Part shown: positions 26,675 through 35,279 of the stretch, one piece after another
Layout of the letters: the number at the start of each line of letters is the position of its first letter
Position numbering within the stretch: the first letter of the stretch is position 1
Origin: Candidatus Goldiibacteriota bacterium HGW-Goldbacteria-1
GTDB lineage: Bacteria > Oederibacteriota > PGYV01
Direction: 5' to 3'
Assembly (NCBI GenBank): GCA_002839855.1
Contig: PGYV01000015.1
Coordinates: 30,882-94,881, forward strand
Length of the DNA: 64,000 bases
The notes under the pieces: generated by a model
Told to the model about the DNA's origin: nothing
Database searches by the model: none
What the model saw: the letters and a program-made list of their open reading frames with translations, nothing else
Program-made: the position numbers and the translations under genes

Positions 26675-27403
26675 ATGAAAAAGTTTGTGATAATGGCTGT
26701 GGCAGTTGTATTTTTAACTGTTTCCGCGGCATATTCAGCTGATTCAGCCGGCAATACCTGTAACGCGGTGCCGGAATTATCATCAAGTTTCTATCCGATA
26801 GGCCTTCATAATATCCTTTATCTTAAAGGGTATAAAAAAGACAATCCTTCAAAAGAAATGTTTATTAAGGCAGAGGTCATAAAAATAGAAAAAAAAGACG
26901 GTAATGATTATTACTATTTTTTCGCGCCGCAGGTAGGGGTAAGGTATCTTGTAAGGGAAACAAAAGAAGGCATTGAAATGAGAGTGATAAAGTATCCATT
27001 TCCCTTTTTTGGATTTTCAATAGAGGTGGATCTAAAACCTGCGATGACCTTTCTTAAGTATCCGCTTAAGGTGGGTGAAAAGTGGAATTATAAGGGAAAA
27101 GCGGAAGCTACGGTACTTTTTATAAAATTGGGAAGGGAAATAAGTACGGATTTTGAAATTGTTTCAAAAGAAACCGTAAAGCTTCCTGCCGGAGAATTTG
27201 AAGCATATCATATTACGGCAAAAGTTGACGAAGGCGACGGAAAAGGTATTCATACAGAAAAATACTGGTATTCTAAAGGTTTGGGTTATTCCAGGGCGGA
27301 TACAAGCGGTCACTTTGCGGAGCTTGTGGGTTATAAGATTTTTGATGAAAAAACAGGCAAATTTGCCGAAAAGATACCTGACGGGGTGGAAAAATATGAA
27401 TAA
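26675..27403 (+). CDS. periplasmic DUF3108-like protein linked to a TRAP transporter
   Basis: 242 residues from the ATG at 26675 (GGAGGA five bases upstream); an earlier in-frame ATG at 26648 lacks a ribosome site. A signal peptide is cleaved near AAYSAD. The C-terminal half (GEKWNYKGKAEAT; KLPAGEFEAYHI; EKYWYSKGLGYSR) is the beta-sandwich pattern seen in DUF3108-like proteins. It overlaps the TatT lipoprotein gene, so it belongs to the transporter operon. A role in capturing or passing a hydrophobic ligand is possible but unproven. Confidence 0.65.
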   Translation: MKKFVIMAVAVVFLTVSAAYSADSAGNTCNAVPELSSSFYPIGLHNILYLKGYKKDNPSKEMFIKAEVIKIEKKDGNDYYYFFAPQVGVRYLVRETKEGIEMRVIKYPFPFFGFSIEVDLKPAMTFLKYPLKVGEKWNYKGKAEATVLFIKLGREISTDFEIVSKETVKLPAGEFEAYHITAKVDEGDGKGIHTEKYWYSKGLGYSRADTSGHFAELVGYKIFDEKTGKFAEKIPDGVEKYE

Positions 27404-28292
27404 GTTTAAAGCGGCTGTTATAACCGCATCATTATTTCTTTTTCTTTTATCCGGCTGTTCATTAAAGCGGACAATTGTTAATTCCACGGGCCTTATAATG
27501 GATGATGTAGAGGGCGCTTTTTATGAAGAAAACGATATTTTATTCGCCCAAGCCGCCATTCCCGGAAATTTAAAACTGTTGGACGGCCTTATAAGGGGTT
27601 CTAACCGTGAAAATGAAAGTTTATTAATCAAAGGAAGCAAACTTTACGGCATGTATGCCATGGCTTTTCTTGAAGATGCCACGGCAGATAAAAAAGATGA
27701 CAGAGAAAATATGGCAAGGGCAAAAAACTTTTATAAACGCGCCAGGGATTACGGTATGGCGGCGCTGATGAAGAATAACGATTTTAAAAAGGCGCAGGAA
27801 GGCAGTTATGACGAATTTAAAAGTTCGCTTCAGGCGTTCGGAAAAAATGACGTAGAGCCGTTATTTTGGACGGCTTTTTCCTGGGGCAGTTTTGTTAATT
27901 TAAGCAAAAATTCACCCATGGATATTGCGGACCTGCCCAAAGTAAAAGCAATGATAGAAAGGGTAATAGAAATAGACGACACTTATTTTTACGGACTGCC
28001 GCACCTTTTTATGATAGTTTATTACAGCATGCCAAAAATGTTCGGCGGCGATACGGACCTTGCAAAGAAAGAATATGACAGGGTAAAAGAGATATCCGGT
28101 GCAAAGCTTGCGCTGGTGGAAGTTTATATGGCAAAACATTACGCGGTGCAGTTACAAGACAGGGCGCTTTTTGACACCTTTATTGAAGCTGTAAATAATA
28201 CCGATGACGATGTAATACCCGAGATAATGTTCACAAAAGTGGCAAAGAAAAAAGCGGCGGTTATGGCTGAAAAAGCGGACCAGCTGTTTTAA
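27396..28292 (+). CDS. TRAP transporter TatT-type TPR lipoprotein
   Basis: 298 residues from the ATG at 27396, which gives a lipoprotein signal with lipobox LLSGCS; longer starts bury this signal. The mature chain is all-helical with TPR-like repeats (DRENMARAKNFYKRARDYGMAAL) and matches the TatT component described in Treponema pallidum. There a trimeric TPR lipoprotein partners the periplasmic binding protein of a TPR-protein-associated TRAP transporter. DctP, DctQ and DctM genes follow in order. The ligand may be hydrophobic, by analogy. Confidence 0.85.
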   Translation: MNKFKAAVITASLFLFLLSGCSLKRTIVNSTGLIMDDVEGAFYEENDILFAQAAIPGNLKLLDGLIRGSNRENESLLIKGSKLYGMYAMAFLEDATADKKDDRENMARAKNFYKRARDYGMAALMKNNDFKKAQEGSYDEFKSSLQAFGKNDVEPLFWTAFSWGSFVNLSKNSPMDIADLPKVKAMIERVIEIDDTYFYGLPHLFMIVYYSMPKMFGGDTDLAKKEYDRVKEISGAKLALVEVYMAKHYAVQLQDRALFDTFIEAVNNTDDDVIPEIMFTKVAKKKAAVMAEKADQLF

Positions 28293-28306
28293 AAGGAGGA
28301 AATAAT

Positions 28307-29317
28307 ATGAAAAAGTTAACTGTAATTCTTCTGGCAATGCTTTTAGCCGCGGGGGTTTTCGCGGCGGAAAAGAAAACTGTAATTAAGTTTGCGTCAGTTG
28401 CGCCGGATGGTTCAACGTGGATGAATATAATGGAAGAATTTGCCGAAGAAGTGACCGAAAAGACCGGCGGGGCAGTAGAGTTTAAATTCTATCCCGGCGG
28501 CGTAAGCGGCGATGAAAAAGACGTTCTGCGTAAAATGAAGATAAACCAGATAAACGCGGCCGGCTTTACTTCACAGGGGCTTGGCGAAGTGGTAAAGGAA
28601 GTAAGGCTTTTAAACCTGCCTTTCATGTTTAATTCATATAAGCAGATAGACTATGTAATGGAAAAAATGTCGCCATTCTTTGAAGCGCAGTATCAGAAAA
28701 AAGGGTACACAGTACTTGGCTGGCCGGAAGTGGGTTTTGCGTATGTGTTCAGCAAAGATAAAGTGGAATCGCTTGAAGATTTCAGGAAAGTTAAGATGTG
28801 GATATGGGGCGATGACCAGCTTGTAAATTCACTGTTTAAAAATATCGGGATTGTTCCCATACCGCTGGCGCTGTCAGACGTAAACCAGTCTTTGCAGACA
28901 GGGCTTATTGAAGGGGTTTACGGTTCGCCGCTTTCAGCAATTGCCATGCAGTGGAATACCAGCGTTAAGAATATGCTTAACATAAAGGTGGCAAACGTAC
29001 CGGGAGGGATCCTTATCAATAATAAGACCTGGGCGTCTTTAACCGACGAACAGAAGAAGATAATAAAAGAAGCGGGAAAAAAACATTTTTCAAAACTGAC
29101 GCAGGCAAGCCGCAAAGAGAACGAAGAAGCGATTGCGGCTCTTAAAAAAACAGGGACAAAAATATCTGATATCAAAGGGCAGGAAGATATAAAAGTGCTT
29201 GATGAAGTGGCAATAAAGACTGCCAATGACCTTGTGGGAAAATTCTACACAAAGGCGCAGCTTGATGAAATGCTTGGCTATATAGCACAAGCAAAAAAAG
29301 AAGAAAAGGTAAAATAA
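28307..29317 (+). CDS. TRAP transporter substrate-binding protein, DctP family (TatP-like)
   Basis: 336 residues with a Sec signal (cleavage near VFAAEK). The mature protein starts VIKFASVAPDGSTWMNI as in many DctP proteins. The conserved Arg/Trp region is represented by VKMWIWGDDQLV near 160 rather than the usual Arg-containing motif of carboxylate binders. That suggests a ligand without the standard carboxylate clamp, as proposed for TatP proteins. A strong AAGGAGGA precedes the ATG. Confidence 0.9.
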   Translation: MKKLTVILLAMLLAAGVFAAEKKTVIKFASVAPDGSTWMNIMEEFAEEVTEKTGGAVEFKFYPGGVSGDEKDVLRKMKINQINAAGFTSQGLGEVVKEVRLLNLPFMFNSYKQIDYVMEKMSPFFEAQYQKKGYTVLGWPEVGFAYVFSKDKVESLEDFRKVKMWIWGDDQLVNSLFKNIGIVPIPLALSDVNQSLQTGLIEGVYGSPLSAIAMQWNTSVKNMLNIKVANVPGGILINNKTWASLTDEQKKIIKEAGKKHFSKLTQASRKENEEAIAALKKTGTKISDIKGQEDIKVLDEVAIKTANDLVGKFYTKAQLDEMLGYIAQAKKEEKVK

Positions 29318-29320
29318 TAA

Positions 29321-29812
29321 TTGAAATTTTTAAGAAGTTTAAATTATAACGTTTACAGGACGCTTAAAGTAGTGGTGGTAACCCTTTTTATACTGCTGCT
29401 TGCTTTTTCAGCGCTGCAGGTGATTTTACGCCTTCTCTTTAAGACAGGTATACCCAATGCGGAATCGCTTTCAAGGTATCTTGTCCTTTGGGTAAGCTTT
29501 CTGGGCGCTTCGCTTGCCGCGTTCAAACACCGCCACATTAATCTGGATATCATCAGTAAATATCTGAAGAAAATAAACCCCGGCCTTGTGGGTGTTATTA
29601 TCAGCACGGCAGCCACGGTAATACTTGGTTTTCTTTCGTGGGCGGGAGTGGTTTTTATCTTTAACGAAATGCCGGATTCACATAAAGTTTTCTTTATCCC
29701 TGTATGGGTTATGGAATCCGTAATACCGTTAACGTTTATTACAATGATGTTTATATATTTTCAGGGTATCTTTGACAGTTTGAAAATTATGCGTAAGGCG
29801 ATTAAGAAATGA
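29321..29812 (+). CDS. TRAP transporter small permease, DctQ family
   Basis: 163 residues with four membrane helices and the central pattern GASLAAFKHRHINLD, diagnostic of DctQ. The start is TTG three bases after dctP, with AAAAGGT as a weak ribosome site; no ATG lies close. It overlaps dctM by four bases. It forms the membrane complex with DctM and links to the binding protein. Confidence 0.88.
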   Translation: MKFLRSLNYNVYRTLKVVVVTLFILLLAFSALQVILRLLFKTGIPNAESLSRYLVLWVSFLGASLAAFKHRHINLDIISKYLKKINPGLVGVIISTAATVILGFLSWAGVVFIFNEMPDSHKVFFIPVWVMESVIPLTFITMMFIYFQGIFDSLKIMRKAIKK

Positions 29813-31086
29813 CCGCGGCGATAATAGGGATAACAGCGGTACTGCTTGCCATAGTGGGAATGCCTTTGTTTCTTGTTTTTGCGGGGCTGGCTGTGGCGCT
29901 TTTTATAATGGCGGGCATAGACACATCAGCCGTTATTATAGAAATAAGCAGAATGGCCGCTTCTCCCGTGCTTATTGCAATTCCGCTTTTCACTTTTGCG
30001 GGCTATCTGCTGGCTGAAAGCGGCACCCCCAAAAGGCTTATTAAATTAACCCGCGCGCTTGTGGGTTCCATAAAAGGCGGCACCGCTATTGTGGCGCTTT
30101 TTGTCTGCGCTTTTTTTACGTCTTTTTCAGGCGCGTCAGGCGTAACTATTATCGCGCTGGGCGGCATTTTGTACCCTATGCTTATAAAGGATAAATATCC
30201 GCAGAACTTCTCGCTGGGGCTTTTAACCACGTCGGGCAGCCTGGGGCTTTTATTCCCGCCAAGCCTGCTGCTTATACTTTACGGCGTAATTGCAAACGTA
30301 AGTATTTCAAAACTTTTCATAGCCGGAATAATTCCGGGAATCATATTAATACTTCTTATGACGTTATGGTCTTTAAAACAGGGCGCTGTGCTTGATAATA
30401 CAGAGCCGTTTGAATGGGGAAAACTTGCAAGCGCCTTAAAAGAGACTGCGTGGGAAATACCTCTTCCGTTTGTGGTTATTGGCGGTATTTACAGCGGAAC
30501 ATTTACGGCGTCGGAAGCCGCCATCTTAACCGCCGCGTATGCATTCATTATAGAGGTTTTTATATATAAGGATTTATCTTTAACGCGTGATATTCCAAGG
30601 ATAATACGGTCAAGCATGATAGTGGTGGGCGGCATATTTGTAATACTTGGCGCGGCTATGGGCTTTACCAATTACCTGGTGGATGAACAGGTGCCCATGC
30701 AGATTCTTGACTGGTTAAGGACATATGTTCACGAAAAATGGCTGTTCCTTCTTCTGCTGAATATATTTCTTATACTTGTGGGCGCTGTGCTGGATGTTTT
30801 TTCGGCATTAATAGTGGTATTGCCTTTAATGCTGCCTATCGCAAAGGAATTCGGCATTGATCCCGTGCATATGGCAATTATATTCCTGGCTAACCTTGAA
30901 ATAGGGTATAACGCGCCGCCGGCGGGCTTAAACCTGTTTATAGCGTCATACAGGTTTAGAAAACCCGTTCTTACGCTTGCAAAGGCAGCGTTACCTTTTC
31001 TAGCCATGCTTATTATAGGGCTTATGCTTATTACCTATATTCCGGATTTAAGCCTTATCCTTATAAAGATTTTTAATGTACAGTAA
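29809..31086 (+). CDS. TRAP transporter large permease, DctM family
   Basis: 425 residues with about twelve hydrophobic segments. Motifs of the ion-transporter superfamily are visible: FSGASGVTIIALGG near 105, LLTTSGSLGLLFPPSLLLILYG near 140 and YNAPPAGLNLF near 370. It is the ion-coupled translocation subunit for the system at 26675-31086. The next gene has its own promoter, starting ten bases after this stop. Confidence 0.93.
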   Translation: MTAAIIGITAVLLAIVGMPLFLVFAGLAVALFIMAGIDTSAVIIEISRMAASPVLIAIPLFTFAGYLLAESGTPKRLIKLTRALVGSIKGGTAIVALFVCAFFTSFSGASGVTIIALGGILYPMLIKDKYPQNFSLGLLTTSGSLGLLFPPSLLLILYGVIANVSISKLFIAGIIPGIILILLMTLWSLKQGAVLDNTEPFEWGKLASALKETAWEIPLPFVVIGGIYSGTFTASEAAILTAAYAFIIEVFIYKDLSLTRDIPRIIRSSMIVVGGIFVILGAAMGFTNYLVDEQVPMQILDWLRTYVHEKWLFLLLLNIFLILVGAVLDVFSALIVVLPLMLPIAKEFGIDPVHMAIIFLANLEIGYNAPPAGLNLFIASYRFRKPVLTLAKAALPFLAMLIIGLMLITYIPDLSLILIKIFNVQ

Positions 31087-31095
31087 AAAAGGGTA

Positions 31096-31123
31096 TTGAC
31101 ATAAAAGTAAAAAAATGTATAAT
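31096..31123 (+). promoter_or_regulatory. promoter of the cold-shock gene
   Basis: Consensus TTGACA (31096-31101), 16 bases, consensus TATAAT (31118-31123). The expected start leaves a leader of about 55 bases before the coding region, ending in TTGGAGG. Confidence 0.88.
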
Positions 31124-31185
31124 TTTCCCATAAGTGTAGAAGAAGTGCTGCACGGATTTAAAAATTTTTTGGAGGTAGTAGAAGT

Positions 31186-31386
31186 ATGGCAAACGGAAAG
31201 GTGAAATGGTTTAATGAAAAGAAAGGTTACGGTTTCATTGAACAGGCAGGCGGAAAAGATGTATTTGTTCATTTTGACGCAATCAAGATGGACGGCTTCA
31301 AGACTCTTAGAGAAGGCGAAGAAGTGACGTTTGACATCGTAGAAGGCGCAAAAGGACCCCAGGCATCGAACGTACAGAGAGGCTAA
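31186..31386 (+). CDS. cold-shock domain protein
   Basis: 66 residues forming one cold-shock domain. The RNP1 motif KGYGFIEQ and RNP2 motif VFVHF are intact, with the start [14 protein letters not shown] of the CspA family. It binds single-stranded RNA or DNA and acts as an RNA chaperone. It is a single-gene unit: strong promoter ahead, perfect terminator behind. Confidence 0.96.
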   Translation: MANGKVKWFNEKKGYGFIEQAGGKDVFVHFDAIKMDGFKTLREGEEVTFDIVEGAKGPQASNVQRG

Positions 31387-31405
31387 TTAGCTCTCTCCCA
31401 ATAAA

Positions 31406-31440
31406 AGCCCGGCGGATATCCGCCGGGCTTTTTCTTTTTC
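31406..31440 (+). terminator. rho-independent terminator of the cold-shock gene
   Basis: A perfect 24-base palindrome with arms AGCCCGGCGGAT and ATCCGCCGGGCT at 31406-31429, followed directly by TTTTCTTTTTC. Confidence 0.92.
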
Positions 31441-31445
31441 CCGAA

Positions 31446-31586
31446 GGGAAAAAATAAAGGCCCAAGAAGTTAATGGGGCCTTTTTCCCTATGGGAAAAAA
31501 TAAAGGCCCAAGAAGTTGATGAGGGCTTTTTCTTTTTCCTATGGGAAAAAATAAAGGCCCAAGAAGTTGATGGGGCCTTTTTCCCT
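31446..31586. repeat. three tandem terminator-like hairpins
   Basis: Three near-identical units start at 31446, 31492 and 31543 (spacing 46 and 51). Each reads GGGAAAAAATAAAGGCCC, a loop AAGAAGTTGAT, then GGGGCCTTTTTCCC or a variant, so each folds into a hairpin ending in T-rich DNA. They lie directly after the cold-shock terminator. The gap from 31590 to the next gene holds only a likely promoter. Confidence 0.85.
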
Positions 31587-31686
31587 AAAGACCCCGAAAT
31601 GCCGGTGGTTTTTCTGCTAAAGCATCAAATTTATTCCGTTTAACCTTTAAAATAAAGCGAAATATTGAAAATCAACCAAAATAACC

Positions 31687-31714
31687 TTGACTTTTTTATC
31701 ATTCGGTATAAAAT
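31687..31714 (+). promoter_or_regulatory. putative promoter of the polyprenyl synthase-nuo unit
   Basis: TTGACT (31687-31692), 16 bases, TAAAAT (31709-31714), with an alternative TATAAA two bases earlier. It is the only good candidate in the 380 bases ahead of this operon. Confidence 0.55.
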
Positions 31715-31808
31715 ATAAAAATATTTTTAATTCTGCAGTTCATAAAACGGTAAAAACACGCAATAAACTGTGTTGGTTTTCAAAAAAAATGTCATTCAAA
31801 GGCGATTA

Positions 31809-32783
31809 ATGTTCAAAAATAAGGATATAAAACATAAGCTTGACCTTATTAATAAAAAGCTTGAAGCGGCGGCCAACAGCGACAGTAAGGGCGTAAAGTA
31901 CCTTATGGAAAATATAGATTTATCCAAAGGTAAAAGGATAAGAGGCCTTCTGGTTCTTCTTACAGCGCAATTAAACGGTGAAAAAGAGAGTGATACAGCG
32001 GCGGATACGGCTGCGGCGATGGAACTGTTACACCATGCAACGCTTATTCATGACGATATTCTGGATAATTCGGAAAAAAGAAGGGGAGAAAAATCCCTTT
32101 TTAAGATGGCCGGATATCAGATGTCAGTGCTTGGCGGGGATTACCTTTTTGCCAACGCGGCAAGCCTGCTTATAAAGCAGCAGAATCTGAAGCTTTATTC
32201 CGTTATGTTTGACGGTGTAAAACAGATATGCGAAGGGGAAATTGATGAAGTATATAATAAGAATAACCCTTTAATAACGCCAAAGCAGTATTTTGATATT
32301 ATAAAAAGCAAGACAGCTTCACTTATAATGGTAAGCGTGCAGGCGGGCGCGGTTTTAGCCGGAATAAGCGGCAAAAATTTCACGCTGCTTTCGGATTTTG
32401 GCACAGAAGCCGGAATGGCTTTTCAGATAAAAGACGACATACTGGATATCACTTCTGATGAAACAAAACTTGGCAAACCGGCAGGAAGCGATATCAGGGA
32501 AGGCAAGGCGACGCTTCCTTTAATAATGGCAATGCAGAACGCGGGTAAGGGAATAGAGACTGCGGCAATATGCAGGGTTTTTGAAAACGGCAAAGCGGCA
32601 GAAAATACAAATAATATAATTGAATTTATTCAGAAATATAAAGGCATTGAAGCCGCGGAAGAAGCGGCGGCAATTCACGTAAAAGCGGCAAAGAAAAACT
32701 TAAGGGCGGTCAGCGTGAAAAATGCCGATGCCTTAAAACGGCTTGAAGAAATGGCAGTCTATATGTTTGACAGGAAAAATTAA
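31809..32783 (+). CDS. trans-isoprenyl (polyprenyl) diphosphate synthase
   Basis: 324 residues from the ATG at 31809; a TTG at 31770 would add 13 residues. The first Asp-rich motif is HDDILDN near 89 and the second is KDDILDI near 213. GGDYLFA follows the first as in long-chain enzymes. It lengthens isoprenyl diphosphates. Standing 11 bases ahead of the complex I genes, it probably makes the quinone side chain, though farnesyl or other chain lengths cannot be excluded. Confidence 0.88.
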   Translation: MFKNKDIKHKLDLINKKLEAAANSDSKGVKYLMENIDLSKGKRIRGLLVLLTAQLNGEKESDTAADTAAAMELLHHATLIHDDILDNSEKRRGEKSLFKMAGYQMSVLGGDYLFANAASLLIKQQNLKLYSVMFDGVKQICEGEIDEVYNKNNPLITPKQYFDIIKSKTASLIMVSVQAGAVLAGISGKNFTLLSDFGTEAGMAFQIKDDILDITSDETKLGKPAGSDIREGKATLPLIMAMQNAGKGIETAAICRVFENGKAAENTNNIIEFIQKYKGIEAAEEAAAIHVKAAKKNLRAVSVKNADALKRLEEMAVYMFDRKN

Positions 32784-32794
32784 CGGAGGTAACC

Positions 32795-33148
32795 ATGGAA
32801 TACGGGACGCTTTTGGTCTTTCTTTTATTTTCAATTGTGTTTGTAGGCGGAGGCATAGCTGTAAATTACCTTATAATGCCGCAGAAACCCAATGATGAAA
32901 AGAACGAAACGTATGAATGCGGCATAGACCCGAAAGGGGATGCCGAAATAAGGTTTAATATGAGGTTTTATGTCTTCGCGTTAATGTATGTAATTTTTGC
33001 CGTGGAAGCGGCTTTTTTAATACCATGGGCTGTTGTGTATAAATCCGTTTCCGGATGGGCCCCTTTTATTGAAGCTTTAATTTTTATATTAATCCTTGTC
33101 CTGGGGCTGGCGTATGCCTGGAAAAAAGGAGACCTTAAATGGGAATAA
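32795..33148 (+). CDS. nuoA: complex I subunit A
   Basis: 117 residues, three membrane helices, with ETYECGIDP in the loop after helix 1, the conserved NuoA signature near the quinone site. GGAGG precedes the ATG. It overlaps nuoB by ten bases. First gene of an 11-gene complex I set. Confidence 0.95.
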   Translation: MEYGTLLVFLLFSIVFVGGGIAVNYLIMPQKPNDEKNETYECGIDPKGDAEIRFNMRFYVFALMYVIFAVEAAFLIPWAVVYKSVSGWAPFIEALIFILILVLGLAYAWKKGDLKWE

Positions 33149-33645
33149 TGAACGGTGTCCCCGCAAGCGTTTTAAAGATACCGGGCGGGCAGATAATTAC
33201 CACATCAATTGATTGGGCTTTAAATGAAGGCAGAAAGAATTCAATGTGGACTTTGACTTTTGGAATAAAGTGCTGTGCCATGGAAATGATGGCAGCCGGC
33301 GCCGCAAAGTATGACTGGTCCAGGTTCGGTTTTGAAGTGCCTGCGGCATCGCCAAGAAGGGCGGATGTAATGATTGTGGCAGGCACCGTGGTAAAGAAAA
33401 TGGCGCCTGTAATTAAAAGGCTTTATGAACAGATGGCTGAACCCAAATATGTAATAGCCATGGGCGCCTGCGCGGTATCCGGCGGCCCTTTTGTATATGA
33501 TTCCTATTCGGTAATACACGGTGTGGATGAAGTGATACCCGTGGATATTTACCTTCCGGGATGCCCTCCGCGTCCGGAAGCGCTTCTTGATGCCCTGATA
33601 AAACTTCAGAAAAAAATATCATCACAATCCATAGTGAGGAAATAA
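33139..33645 (+). CDS. nuoB: complex I subunit B (N2 cluster)
   Basis: 168 residues. The four cysteines that bind the N2 4Fe-4S cluster are visible: the adjacent pair in KCCAMEMM, one in [11 protein letters not shown] and one in [10 protein letters not shown]. It carries the last electron-transfer step to quinone at the peripheral arm-membrane junction. The start lies within the nuoA end. Confidence 0.97.
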   Translation: MGIMNGVPASVLKIPGGQIITTSIDWALNEGRKNSMWTLTFGIKCCAMEMMAAGAAKYDWSRFGFEVPAASPRRADVMIVAGTVVKKMAPVIKRLYEQMAEPKYVIAMGACAVSGGPFVYDSYSVIHGVDEVIPVDIYLPGCPPRPEALLDALIKLQKKISSQSIVRK

Positions 33646-33646
33646 T

Positions 33647-34105
33647 ATGACCACTCAGGAACTTCTTGAAAAGATAAAAGGCAAAATTCAGATAACGGAA
33701 AGCAAAGAAGACCTTGGAATTTTGAATGCGGTTATCAGCAAAGGCAATTCAAAAAACGCCATTGTCTGCCTTAAAAATGATTTTGGTTTTGACCACATGA
33801 ACTTTATGACGGCTATAGATAAACCGGCGGAATCCTGCATAGAGGTAATTTACAGGCTTTATTCAAATGAGACAAAAGATTCAATTGTAATAAGGGTGAA
33901 GCTTGACAGGGCAGAGCCCAAAGCGGACTCTGTCGCTGATATTTTCAGAACCGCCGACTGGCACGAACGCGAAGCAGCAGAAATGTTCGGGATAGAATTT
34001 ACCGGCCATCCGGATCCAAGGCGTTTTCTGCTGGATGAAGGCATCATAAACCCTTTAAGAAAAGATTTTACCCATCCTGATTTTAAACCAATGCCGAAGG
34101 TGTGA
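33647..34105 (+). CDS. nuoC: complex I subunit C
   Basis: 152 residues, a separate 30-kDa-type subunit (not fused to NuoD). The C-terminal signature DWHEREAAEMFGIEFTGHPD is present near 105-125, followed by RRFLLDEG. It is structural, in the peripheral arm next to NuoB and NuoD. One base separates it from nuoB. Confidence 0.95.
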   Translation: MTTQELLEKIKGKIQITESKEDLGILNAVISKGNSKNAIVCLKNDFGFDHMNFMTAIDKPAESCIEVIYRLYSNETKDSIVIRVKLDRAEPKADSVADIFRTADWHEREAAEMFGIEFTGHPDPRRFLLDEGIINPLRKDFTHPDFKPMPKV

Positions 34106-34107
34106 TA

Positions 34108-35241
34108 ATGGACAACTATTCAAACATTCCGGTATCTTTAGAAAAAACAGGCACAGAAGAATACATACTTAACATGGGGCCTCAGCACCCAAGCACCCAC
34201 GGCGTTTTAAGGCTGGTTTTAAAACTTGACGGCGAAACCATAAAGGACATAGTGCCCGACCTTGGCTACGTGCATAGGGGGCTTGAAAAATTATTTGAAA
34301 ACAGGACATACGGCCAGATTATCCCGTATCTTGACAGGACAGATTACCTGTCGGCAATGAACAATGAATGGGCTTACGTGATGGCTGTTGAAAAACTTAT
34401 GGGAATAGAAGCGCCCGAACGCGCCCAGTACATGCGCGTAATTTTCGCGGAGCTAAACAGGATAATGAGCCACCTTCTGTGGTATTCGGCTTACGGAATG
34501 GATATCGGCGCTTTAACACCGCTGCTTTACGCTTTCCGCGAAAGGGAAGAAATTATAGACATGGTGGAAGCCGCATGCGGCGGAAGGTTAACGCATAATT
34601 ATTACAGGATAGGCGGCTTCAGGCAGGACCTTCCAAAAGGATTTTTTGACATGCTGAAAAAATTCATATCGCACTTTAAGGATAAAGTGGATGAATACGA
34701 AGCGCTGCTTATTAATAACGTGATTTTTGTAAAAAGGGCGCAGGGTGTGGGCGTGCTTAAAAAAGACACGGCAATAAATTACGGCGTGACCGGCCCCAAC
34801 TTAAGGGCGTCCGGCGTGAACATAGACATAAGAAAACAGGACGCGTATGGCGTATACGGCAAACTTGATTTTAAGGCTTGCCTGCGCGATAACGGAGACA
34901 CATGGGACCGCTGCAAGGCAAGAATGGCGGAAATGCGCGAGTGTGTAACAATCCTTAAACAGGCAATGGACATGATACCCGAAGGCGACGTAATGGCGAA
35001 AGTGCCAAGGATAATAAAGCCGGCGGCAGGGGAAGTTTACACAAGAGTAGAAGGCCCCAAAGGTGAAGTGGGCGTTTATATAGTAAGCGATGGCACGGAC
35101 AAACCATACAGGATGAAATTAAGGCAGCCGTCGTTCAGCAATTTATCCGTTATCAAAGAAATTTCCGTAGGGCACAAGATAGCCGACCTGGTGGCTATAA
35201 TGGGAAGCCTTGACATTATAATTCCGGAAATAGACAGATAA
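34108..35241 (+). CDS. nuoD: complex I subunit D
   Basis: 377 residues from the ATG at 34108, with GAAGG upstream; an in-frame GTG lies at 34102. The 49-kDa motifs are present: MGPQHPSTHGVLR near 24, where His and the later Tyr line the quinone pocket, and a hydrogenase-like barrel with DYLSAMNNE. It ends in DIIIPEIDR, the usual C-terminus. It forms the quinone site with NuoB. Confidence 0.95.
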   Translation: MDNYSNIPVSLEKTGTEEYILNMGPQHPSTHGVLRLVLKLDGETIKDIVPDLGYVHRGLEKLFENRTYGQIIPYLDRTDYLSAMNNEWAYVMAVEKLMGIEAPERAQYMRVIFAELNRIMSHLLWYSAYGMDIGALTPLLYAFREREEIIDMVEAACGGRLTHNYYRIGGFRQDLPKGFFDMLKKFISHFKDKVDEYEALLINNVIFVKRAQGVGVLKKDTAINYGVTGPNLRASGVNIDIRKQDAYGVYGKLDFKACLRDNGDTWDRCKARMAEMRECVTILKQAMDMIPEGDVMAKVPRIIKPAAGEVYTRVEGPKGEVGVYIVSDGTDKPYRMKLRQPSFSNLSVIKEISVGHKIADLVAIMGSLDIIIPEIDR

Positions 35242-35279
35242 AATAATTTTATACCAATAAACAAAAAAGAGGTACATAA

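Noticed and set aside
31446-31586. CRISPR-like array of three repeats
   Set aside because: Three contiguous hairpin units without spacers, located right behind a terminator.
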